Part shown: positions 57,241 to 64,000 of the stretch, one piece after another | Numbering within the stretch: position 1 is the first letter of the stretch | Layout of the letters: every line of letters begins with the position of its first letter | DNA from: Brenneria izbisi | GTDB lineage: Bacteria > Pseudomonadota > Gammaproteobacteria > Enterobacterales > Enterobacteriaceae | Assembly: GCF_025840185.1 (NCBI RefSeq) | Contig: NZ_JAMPJU010000006.1 | Coordinates: 1-64,000, forward strand | DNA length: 64,000 bases | Direction: 5' to 3' | The notes under the pieces: generated by a model | Databases searched by the model: none | What the model was told of the DNA's origin: nothing | Seen by the model: the letters and a program-made list of their open reading frames with translations, nothing else | Translations under genes and position numbers: made by a program

Positions 57241-58413
57241 ATGGATGCATTATCACGCAACAATCTGATATTACTTGCGTTAGGTCAGGGGTTGACGGGC
57301 AGTATCATTTCGCTGATAACCCTTTCTTCCACCTTAGTCGGTGTTCTGATGACGCCGGTTCCGCTGTTGACGACGCTGCCAATTACGTCAACAGTCTGCG
57401 GCGCCACGCTGATGATTTACTCGGTTTCTTCCCTGATGGCGAAATATGGCAGACGCAACGCCTTTATCTTCGGCGCCTTGCTGGGGGTGACGGGTTCGTT
57501 GCTGGCGGCGTGGGCGATAGTGTTGAACAGCTTTGCCCTGTTTGTGTTTTCCACCTTTGTGCTGGGCATGTCCTGCGCGTTCAACCAGTATTATCGTTTT
57601 GCGGCGGCGGAAATCTTTACAGATCACCAGCAAAAAAGCAGTGCGATTTCATGGGTTATCAGCGGCGGGATCCTGGGCGGTTTTCTCGGACCTTTCGCCG
57701 CCAGCCAATCCGCTTACTTGTGGTCGCCGTATCCTTTTTTTGGCAGCTTTATTGCCGGGGCGGTTATTTGTACGTTCACGGCGCTATTGCTGTTGGGTCT
57801 GAAATTACCCAGTCCGGCGCCGGTCGCGGCAACGCACAAGGAAGAGGCGTCGTTGTCCTCCATTCTGAAAAGCCGTGCGTTTATGTTGGGAACGGTCAGT
57901 TGCACGGTCGGTTTTGTGGTGATGACGCTACTGATGAATTCAGCACCGCTCGCCATGCATCAGCACCACTTTTCGGTGGATAACAGCGCGACGGCATTGC
58001 AGTGGCATTTTGTGGCGATGTATGCCCCGGCGTTGCTGCTGGTGGTGTTGGCAAAACGGATGAGCGCGACGCAGGTGATCGTCACCGGTATTCTCTGCAA
58101 CGTGATCGGTATTGTTGTCGCGTTAAGCGGCGTGACGTTCTGGCATTTCCTGGGGGCGTTGATAATGTACGGCATCGGCTGGGCGTTCATGTACAACGGC
58201 GGTACGTTTATGTTGAATACCTTTACCCATTCCGTGCATAAATCCCGGTTACAAGGGATCAACTCACTGGCTATCGCGATCCCCAATGCACTGGCGTCGC
58301 TGTCGGCGGGAAGTATGATGGCGCTTACCAGCGGCTGGCCGCTGGTGAATATGTTCGGCATCGCTGTGCTGTTGCTGATGGTGCTTCTGCTGGTGCGTAC
58401 CTGGCGCGGTTAA
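57241..58413 (+). CDS. MFS transporter
   Basis: This 390-aa protein with about 12 membrane helices has an MFS-type loop after helix 2 (SLMAKYGRRNAFIFG) and GGILGGFLGPFAASQSA in the middle of the N-terminal half. The substrate is unknown; the size and lack of a long central loop fit drug/metabolite exporters or small-solute transporters. AAAAGGA precedes ATG 57241, 73 nt after cyaA. E. coli has no gene here: cyaA and cyaY face each other directly. Confidence 0.85.
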   Translation: MDALSRNNLILLALGQGLTGSIISLITLSSTLVGVLMTPVPLLTTLPITSTVCGATLMIYSVSSLMAKYGRRNAFIFGALLGVTGSLLAAWAIVLNSFALFVFSTFVLGMSCAFNQYYRFAAAEIFTDHQQKSSAISWVISGGILGGFLGPFAASQSAYLWSPYPFFGSFIAGAVICTFTALLLLGLKLPSPAPVAATHKEEASLSSILKSRAFMLGTVSCTVGFVVMTLLMNSAPLAMHQHHFSVDNSATALQWHFVAMYAPALLLVVLAKRMSATQVIVTGILCNVIGIVVALSGVTFWHFLGALIMYGIGWAFMYNGGTFMLNTFTHSVHKSRLQGINSLAIAIPNALASLSAGSMMALTSGWPLVNMFGIAVLLLMVLLLVRTWRG

Positions 58414-58432
58414 CCGCAAAAGTCTGACGGTA

Positions 58433-58753
58433 TTATGCGAAGTGAACGTCTTCGCCTGCCTGCTCGGAACAGGCGGCGGACAGCAATGCCATAAAATCAT
58501 CGCCGCGGCGATCGCATATCCAGCGACCTGCCTGATAATTGAAGTGATAGCCGTTAGTTTTGGTCGCCAGCCAGACCTGATGCATCGGTTCCTGACGGTT
58601 AATCACGATTTTGCTGCCGTTTTCAAAACGTAACGTCATCACGCCCCCGTTGGTTTCATAATCGATATCGGCATCGCCGGCAAACTGATCCAGCGTTTCT
58701 TCCAACTGAAGCATCAATTTGTCGGCTAATTGATGGAACTCGCTATCGTTCAT
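58433..58753 (-). CDS. cyaY: Frataxin orthologue CyaY
   Basis: This 106-aa protein has an acidic first helix ([20 protein letters not shown]) and the strands [34 protein letters not shown], as in E. coli CyaY. It binds iron and IscS and tunes Fe-S cluster assembly. It is convergent with the MFS gene (19 nt between) and divergent from lptM. Confidence 0.96.
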   Translation of the reverse strand: MNDSEFHQLADKLMLQLEETLDQFAGDADIDYETNGGVMTLRFENGSKIVINRQEPMHQVWLATKTNGYHFNYQAGRWICDRRGDDFMALLSAACSEQAGEDVHFA

Positions 58754-58831
58754 TTTCGATTCCTATTGATTTTCATGATCCACCTGCGATTATAGAGAGC
58801 ATACGAGTAGGAATTACAGGTCTTAATGTTA

Positions 58832-58998
58832 TGAAAAAAGTATTTCGTCGGTTTTTTCTGGCGTTATCGTTACTAAGCCTGTTCGGGTGCGGCCTAAAAG
58901 GGCCGCTGTATATGCCCCCCGAACAGAAGGCCGCATCGACAGGCGCCGAGCAGAATGCGAATCAGGCATCACATCAAAATGTTCCCGTGCAACGTTAG
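58832..58998 (+). CDS. lptM: Small lipoprotein LptM (YifL); frame needs checking
   Basis: The coding content reads MKKVFRRFF, then a hydrophobic stretch with SLFGCGLKGPLYMPPEQ and a polar tail ending NVPVQR at a TAG (58996-58998). LptM is an outer-membrane lipoprotein that helps LptD assemble; CGLKGPLY is its hallmark. By the numbering, the ATG (58832) and the lipobox frame (in phase with 58861) differ by one base, within the A or T run between 58835 and 58858. Either one base is missing (error or mutation) or I miscounted the run. Position before dapF matches E. coli. Confidence 0.75.
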
Positions 58999-59085
58999 TG
59001 CGTGACGATGTGTTTCTATCATTATTGTATAACAGGTCACGATAGCGTTTTTACCGCGCCCGGTTAAGCCAGCGGAGTCAGGATA

Positions 59086-59910
59086 ATGCAGTTCGCTAAA
59101 ATGCACGGCTTAGGCAACGATTTCATGGTTGTTGATGCAGTCACGCAGAATGTTTATTTTTCCCCCGAATTGATCCGTCGTTTGGCGGACCGGCATTGCG
59201 GCGTCGGTTTCGATCAATTGCTGGTGGTGGAGCCCCCTTACGATCCTGAACTGGACTTCCATTATCGTATTTTCAATGCCGACGGCAGCGAAGTCGCCCA
59301 ATGCGGCAACGGCGCACGCTGTTTTGCCCGTTTTGTCCGCTTGAAAGGGTTGACCAATAAGCGCGATATCGCGGTCAGCACCCAGACCGGGCGCATGATC
59401 CTCTCCGTCACCGATGACGAACTGGTACGGGTCAATATGGGCGAACCCAATTTTGAGCCGCAGCAAGTGCCGTTTCGGGCGGTCAAGGCGGAAAAAACCT
59501 ATATTATGCGCGCCGCAGAGCACACCATACTGTGCGGCGTCGTCTCCATGGGAAATCCGCATTGCGTGATCCCGGTCGATGATGTGAATAGCGCGAATGT
59601 GGAAGTGATCGGACCGTTGCTGGAAAGCCATGAGCGTTTTCCAGAACGTGCTAATATCGGTTTTATGCAGGTTATCGATCGTCATACGGTTCGTCTGCGG
59701 GTTTATGAACGTGGCGCGGGCGAAACGCAGGCATGCGGCAGCGGCGCCTGTGCTGCTGTGGCCGTTGGGGTACAGCAAGGGTTGCTGGCTTCGCAGGTGC
59801 GGGTGACGCTGCCAGGCGGTGATCTGGATATTCATTGGGACGGTCCGGGGCATCCGTTGTTTATGACCGGTCCTGCAACGCATGTTTACGATGGATTTAT
59901 TCATTTATGA
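59086..59910 (+). CDS. dapF: Diaminopimelate epimerase
   Basis: This 274-aa cofactor-independent racemase converts LL- to meso-diaminopimelate for lysine and peptidoglycan. Both catalytic Cys are present: one in [13 protein letters not shown] (about 73) and one in [14 protein letters not shown] (about 217). It starts [21 protein letters not shown] at 59074 and AGGA near the ATG give the ribosome site. Its stop overlaps yigA by ATGA, opening the dapF-yigA-xerC-yigB chain. Confidence 0.97.
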   Translation: MQFAKMHGLGNDFMVVDAVTQNVYFSPELIRRLADRHCGVGFDQLLVVEPPYDPELDFHYRIFNADGSEVAQCGNGARCFARFVRLKGLTNKRDIAVSTQTGRMILSVTDDELVRVNMGEPNFEPQQVPFRAVKAEKTYIMRAAEHTILCGVVSMGNPHCVIPVDDVNSANVEVIGPLLESHERFPERANIGFMQVIDRHTVRLRVYERGAGETQACGSGACAAVAVGVQQGLLASQVRVTLPGGDLDIHWDGPGHPLFMTGPATHVYDGFIHL

Positions 59911-60611
59911 AGAATGTCGAGGAGCAGGCAGAGCGCCAAATCGCACTCAGTGACGAGATGGTTTTGCAGTTCCTGCAACAGAATCCTGATTTTTTTATCC
60001 GCAATGCCCGTCCTACCGAGCAGATGCAGATCCCGCATCCCGTCAGAGGAACGGTATCGTTGGTCGAATGGCAGCTTGCTCGTCAACGGAATCACATTAC
60101 ACAGCTTGAAGAAGAAATCACCTTGCTGATGGAACAAGCGAAGGCGAACGAGGTGCTGTTCAAGCGGCTGCTCAGCCTGCAAACTGAACTGACCTCTGCC
60201 GATAGCCTGCTGGATATGCTCGACCGGCTTCAGCGCTGGGCGCGCAAGCTGGGCTTGACCGGCGCATCCGTTCGCCTGTTCAGTGATAAATGGCGTATTG
60301 GCGCCCCTTCCGATTTCACGCATCTGGCGCTGAACCGAACGTTATTTGAACCGTTGCGTATTCAACGTTTCGGTCATTCCAACCATTATCTGGGCAACCT
60401 GAACGGCCCCGAATTGCTGATGCTGTTGCCGCAGGCCAAACAGGTAGGATCGGTCGCGTTATCCTTAATGGGTGAAAGCCATGATTTAGGGTTGCTGATC
60501 TTCAGTAGCCGTGACACGCATCATTATCAGGATGGTATGGGAACCGTGCTGTTGCAGCAACTGGCGACCATGTTGCCCGCCATGCTGGAGCGCTGGGTTG
60601 AGCGGATATGA
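59907..60611 (+). CDS. yigA: DUF484 (GAF-like) protein YigA
   Basis: The 234-aa DUF484 protein has an N-terminal helical part ([16 protein letters not shown]), the [20 protein letters not shown] segment and a coiled coil before a GAF-like domain. Function is unknown; it is always linked to xerC in enterobacteria. ATG 59907 overlaps the dapF stop and fits E. coli YigA (235 aa). A frame from 59835 would add 24 residues inside dapF. Confidence 0.94.
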   Translation: MKNVEEQAERQIALSDEMVLQFLQQNPDFFIRNARPTEQMQIPHPVRGTVSLVEWQLARQRNHITQLEEEITLLMEQAKANEVLFKRLLSLQTELTSADSLLDMLDRLQRWARKLGLTGASVRLFSDKWRIGAPSDFTHLALNRTLFEPLRIQRFGHSNHYLGNLNGPELLMLLPQAKQVGSVALSLMGESHDLGLLIFSSRDTHHYQDGMGTVLLQQLATMLPAMLERWVERI

Positions 60612-61534
60612 GCCAGCCGGATCGACCTTCAGAGTGTGGCGCGCTGCAATCCGGCGTCGATGATTTCCTGCGGTATCTGAAAGTGGAGCGTCAATTAAGT
60701 CCGCTGACGCAAATCAGTTATGCCCGCCAGTTGGCCGCGATCATCACGATGGTGTCGGCTATCGGCGTGACGGAATGGAAAAAACTGGATGCGGCGGGCG
60801 TACGCGCCGTGGTTTCCCGCAGCAAGCGAGAAGGGTTGCAGGCGGCAAGTCTGGCGCAGCGTTTATCGGCATTGCGCAGCTTTCTTGATTGGATGGTATC
60901 GCGCGGCGCGCTGGGCGCGAATCCGGCCAAAGGGGTTTCTACACCGCGAGCCGGTCGTCATCTGCCCAAAAATATGGATGTCGATGAGATAGATCGTCTG
61001 CTGGATATTGATCTGAACGATCCGCTGGCGGTGCGCGATCGGGCGATGCTGGAAGTGATGTACGGAGCCGGCTTGCGTCTGGCTGAACTGGTGGGTATGG
61101 ACTGTCAGCACGTTAATCTTGATACGGGCGAAGTCTGGGTGGTGGGCAAAGGCAGCAAAGAACGTAAATTGCCGATAGGAAAAATGGCGGTTACCTGGCT
61201 GGAACAGTGGCTGGCGCAGCGCGAACTGTTCGGACCGCAGGACGACGCTATTTTTGTTTCCAACCAGGGGCGACGTATTTCCATGCGCAATGTGCAGAAG
61301 CGCTTTGCCGAATGGGGCGTGAAACAAGGCATCAGCAGCCACGTTCATCCGCACAAACTGCGACACTCTTTTGCCACTCACATGCTGGAATCCAGCGGCG
61401 ATTTGCGTGCGGTTCAGGAATTGCTGGGGCATGCCAACCTGTCAACAACACAGATTTATACCCATCTGGACTTTCAGCATTTAGCGTCGGTATATGACGC
61501 AGCGCATCCACGCGCCAAACGAGGAAAAACCTGA
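60608..61534 (+). CDS. xerC: Site-specific tyrosine recombinase XerC
   Basis: This 308-aa recombinase resolves chromosome dimers at dif together with XerD. The N-terminal SAM-like domain starts [22 protein letters not shown]. The catalytic set is visible: Arg in [12 protein letters not shown], Lys in [12 protein letters not shown], HxxR in [15 protein letters not shown], His in [15 protein letters not shown], with Tyr in IYTHLD. It is about 10 residues longer at the N-terminus than E. coli XerC. It overlaps yigA by 4 nt and yigB by 1 nt. Confidence 0.96.
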   Translation: MSQPDRPSECGALQSGVDDFLRYLKVERQLSPLTQISYARQLAAIITMVSAIGVTEWKKLDAAGVRAVVSRSKREGLQAASLAQRLSALRSFLDWMVSRGALGANPAKGVSTPRAGRHLPKNMDVDEIDRLLDIDLNDPLAVRDRAMLEVMYGAGLRLAELVGMDCQHVNLDTGEVWVVGKGSKERKLPIGKMAVTWLEQWLAQRELFGPQDDAIFVSNQGRRISMRNVQKRFAEWGVKQGISSHVHPHKLRHSFATHMLESSGDLRAVQELLGHANLSTTQIYTHLDFQHLASVYDAAHPRAKRGKT

Positions 61535-62250
61535 TGCATTTTTACCGGCCTCTGGGTCGAATCCGCGCAATCACGTTCGATTTGGATGACACGCTGTACG
61601 ACAATTATGAGGTGATACGGCGAACTGAGCGGGAGTCGGTGAACTTTCTCCAACAGTATCACCCCGCGTTAGGCGATTTTCAGGCAGAGGATTTCCATCG
61701 TCTGCGCGATGAACTGCGGGCGCGGGAGCCGGAGATTTATCATGACGCCACCCAATGGCGTCTGCGCACGGTTGAACAGGTGATGTTGAATGCGGGCCTG
61801 AGTGCAACGCAGGCGGCGGCAGGCGCGAGAGAAGCGATGGCGGATTTCGCCCGCTGGCGCAGCCGAATCGAGGTGACGGATGAGACGCACCGTGCGCTGT
61901 CCGCGTTGGCTGAACATGTGCCGTTGGCGGCGATCACCAATGGCAACGCCGAACCGCATCGATTTGGGTTGGATCGCTATTTCAGGTTTATTCTCCGCGC
62001 CGGCCCCGACGGGCGCGCAAAGCCGTTTGAGGATATGTATCATCTGGCCGCGGAAAAACTCGATTTGCCTGTGCATCAGGTTTTGCATGTGGGCGATGAT
62101 CTCACCGCCGATGTCGCTGGCGCGGTACGCGTTGGCATGCAGGCGTGCTGGATCAATCTGCGCGCAGGCAATCTGATGCGGATTGATGACGCCCGGCTGT
62201 TGCCGCATATTGAAATTTCACGGTTGGCATCGCTGACAGCATTGTTATAA
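61534..62250 (+). CDS. yigB: HAD-family phosphatase YigB
   Basis: This 238-aa HAD hydrolase has motif [11 protein letters not shown] (about 15-24), motif [12 protein letters not shown], motif III Lys in RAKPFEDMY, and motif [16 protein letters not shown]. coli YigB dephosphorylates FMN to riboflavin precursors (5-amino-6-ribitylamino-uracil phosphate). It starts on the xerC stop (TGATG) and ends the dapF operon. Confidence 0.94.
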   Translation: MHFYRPLGRIRAITFDLDDTLYDNYEVIRRTERESVNFLQQYHPALGDFQAEDFHRLRDELRAREPEIYHDATQWRLRTVEQVMLNAGLSATQAAAGAREAMADFARWRSRIEVTDETHRALSALAEHVPLAAITNGNAEPHRFGLDRYFRFILRAGPDGRAKPFEDMYHLAAEKLDLPVHQVLHVGDDLTADVAGAVRVGMQACWINLRAGNLMRIDDARLLPHIEISRLASLTALL

Positions 62251-62263
62251 TCATTTTATCAAA

Positions 62264-62279
62264 CTGTATAAATCACCAG
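62264..62279. promoter_or_regulatory. LexA box (SOS operator) of uvrD
   Basis: CTGTATAAATCACCAG matches the E. coli uvrD operator CTGTATATATACCCAG in form (CTGT-N8-CCAG). It lies 58 bp before the uvrD start and overlaps a -10-like TATAAA (62267-62272), so LexA would block the promoter. Confidence 0.85.
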
Positions 62280-62336
62280 TGGAAAGGTGTCCTCCTGATG
62301 ATGACACCCCTTCCCGCCAACGGATAACCGGTATCT

Positions 62337-64000
62337 ATGGACGTTTCTGAACTGCTCGATGGCCTCAACGACAAACAACGTGATGCGGTAGCCGCGCCAC
62401 GCGGCAATGTATTGGTGCTGGCCGGGGCGGGCAGCGGCAAAACCAGGGTATTGGTGCACCGTATCGCCTGGTTGCTGGCCGTTGAAAACTGTTCGCCTTA
62501 TTCCATTATGGCGGTGACTTTCACCAACAAAGCCGCGGCGGAAATGCGTCATCGCATCGATCACCTGATCGGCACCAGCCAGGGTGGAATGTGGATCGGC
62601 ACTTTTCATGGCCTGGCCCATCGTTTGCTGCGCGCGCATCATACGGATGCCGGGCTGCCGCAGGATTTTCAGATCCTGGATAGCGATGATCAACTCCGGT
62701 TGCTCAAGCGTCTGATACGTGCGCTGAATCTGGATGAGAAACAGTGGCCGCCGCGTCAGGCCATGTGGTACATCAACGGCAAAAAAGACGAAGGGCTGCG
62801 TCCTCAACATATTGAAAGCTATGGCAACCCTATCGAACAAACCTGGCAGCGGGTGTATCAGGCTTATCAGGAAGCCTGTGATCGCGCCGGACTGGTGGAT
62901 TTTGCCGAGTTGCTGCTGCGTGCGCATGAATTGTGGTTGAACAAGCCGCATGTGCTGAACCACTATCGCGAACGCTTCACCAATATTCTGGTGGATGAGT
63001 TTCAGGACACCAACCGTATCCAGTATGCGTGGATCCGTATGCTGGCGGGCGACAGCGCCAAAGTGATGATCGTGGGCGATGACGATCAGTCTATCTATGG
63101 CTGGCGCGGCGCGCAGGTCGAAAATATCCAGTTGTTCCTGAAAGACTTTGCCGGCGCCGAGACGATTCGGCTGGAGCAAAATTACCGTTCGACCAGCAAT
63201 ATCCTGAAAGCGGCCAATGCGCTGATTGCGCACAACGGCGGACGTCTGGGGAAAAATTTGTGGACGGACGGCGTGGAAGGCGAGCCGATTTCACTCTATT
63301 GCGCGTTTAATGAACTGGACGAAGCCCGGTTCGTCGTCAACCGCATCAAAGTCTGGCAGGAAAATGGCGGATCGTTGAACGACAACGCCATTTTATACCG
63401 CAGCAACGCCCAGTCGCGTGTGCTGGAAGAAGCGCTGTTGCAACAAAGCATGCCATATCGCATCTACGGCGGCATGCGGTTCTTTGAACGTCAGGAAATT
63501 AAAGATGCGTTGGCCTATCTGCGCTTGATCGCCAACCGGAATGACGATGCGGCATTCGAGCGGGTGGTGAATACTCCGACGCGCGGCGTCGGCGACAGAA
63601 CGCTGGATGTGGTGCGCCAAACCGCGCGCGACAGGCAGTTGACGCTGTGGCAGTCAACGCGCGCGTTATTGCAGGACAAGGCGTTGGCGGGACGCGCCAG
63701 CGCATCGCTACAGCGCTTTGTGGAACTGATTGATGCGCTGGCCTATGAAACCGCTGAACTGCCGTTGCATGTACAGACTGACCGGGTGATTAAAGATTCC
63801 GGTCTGTGGAGCATGTACGAGCAGGAGAAAGGGGAGAAAGGCCAGGCGCGCATAGAAAACCTCGAAGAACTGGTCACTGCCACACGGCAGTTCAGTTATC
63901 AGGATGAAGATCAGGATCTGATGCCGTTACAGGCTTTCTTATCGCACGCGGCGTTGGAAGCGGGGGAAGGACAGGCGGACGCCAATCAGGATGCGGTGCA
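62337..64000 (+). CDS. uvrD: DNA helicase II UvrD (cut by window end)
   Basis: The first 554 codons of a superfamily 1A helicase, which acts in mismatch and nucleotide excision repair, are present. It starts MDVSELLDGLNDKQRDAVAAP with Walker [46 protein letters not shown] and LEQNYRSTSN, all as in E. coli UvrD (720 aa). The last visible residues are EGQADANQDAV. A LexA box precedes it. Motifs V and VI lie beyond the window. Confidence 0.97.
   Translation, partial: MDVSELLDGLNDKQRDAVAAPRGNVLVLAGAGSGKTRVLVHRIAWLLAVENCSPYSIMAVTFTNKAAAEMRHRIDHLIGTSQGGMWIGTFHGLAHRLLRAHHTDAGLPQDFQILDSDDQLRLLKRLIRALNLDEKQWPPRQAMWYINGKKDEGLRPQHIESYGNPIEQTWQRVYQAYQEACDRAGLVDFAELLLRAHELWLNKPHVLNHYRERFTNILVDEFQDTNRIQYAWIRMLAGDSAKVMIVGDDDQSIYGWRGAQVENIQLFLKDFAGAETIRLEQNYRSTSNILKAANALIAHNGGRLGKNLWTDGVEGEPISLYCAFNELDEARFVVNRIKVWQENGGSLNDNAILYRSNAQSRVLEEALLQQSMPYRIYGGMRFFERQEIKDALAYLRLIANRNDDAAFERVVNTPTRGVGDRTLDVVRQTARDRQLTLWQSTRALLQDKALAGRASASLQRFVELIDALAYETAELPLHVQTDRVIKDSGLWSMYEQEKGEKGQARIENLEELVTATRQFSYQDEDQDLMPLQAFLSHAALEAGEGQADANQDAV

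Noticed and set aside
57105-57983. 292-aa plus-strand ORF over the end of cyaA and the MFS gene
   Set aside because: It reads the MFS gene in another frame; the MFS frame has membrane helices, a ribosome site and family motifs.

Overview
This window comes from a gamma-proteobacterium of the order Enterobacterales. The gene order follows the Escherichia coli 85-86 min region almost step for step: aspT-trpT, hdfR, maoP, comM, ilvLGMEDA, ilvY/ilvC, ppiC, rep, gppA, rhlB, trxA, rho, the enterobacterial common antigen (ECA) cluster, argX-hisR-leuT-proM, glmZ, hemYXDC, cyaA, cyaY, lptM, dapF, yigA, xerC, yigB, uvrD. The differences (putPA next to ilvC, no rffH in the ECA operon, a succinocysteine-type operon in place of aslBA, an MFS gene between cyaA and cyaY) point to a soft-rot relative such as Dickeya, Pectobacterium or Brenneria. 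The genus is inference.

Layout. 1-1000: two tRNA genes that normally follow an rRNA operon, then decayed remnants of a ytfQ-ytfR-like sugar ABC transporter. 1-14.4 kb: regulators, comM and branched-chain amino acid synthesis, with an attenuator leader peptide, an intact ilvG, and the divergent ilvY/ilvC pair. 14.4-20.1 kb: proline uptake and oxidation (putP, putA) around a control region with PutA-type sites. 20-27.5 kb: ppiC, rep, gppA-rhlB, trxA, rho. 27.9-40.1 kb: ECA synthesis, export and polymerisation (wecA to wecG). 40.3-40.8 kb: four tRNA genes. 41-48.7 kb: a lineage-specific island with two paralogous amino-acid-binding lipoproteins, an iron-type alcohol dehydrogenase relative, and a six-gene operon (lyase, GNAT, ABC transporter, M20 deacetylase). 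49-54.3 kb: sRNA glmZ with sigma-54 type control elements, a DJ-1/PfpI gene and hemCDXY. 54.6-64 kb: cyaA, an MFS transporter, cyaY, lptM, dapF-yigA-xerC-yigB and most of uvrD.

The most interesting part is the 43.2-48.7 kb operon. Its gene set matches the S-(2-succino)cysteine salvage route in which an S-(2-succino)lyase replaces the YxeK monooxygenase: import of succinated cysteine, N-acetylation, lyase cleavage to fumarate plus N-acetylcysteine, and deacetylation to cysteine. Other notable points are the exact 45-bp direct repeat between wecB and wecC, the ytfQR fossils, the glmZ promoter with two GlrR-like sites, and an apparent one-base frame problem in lptM.
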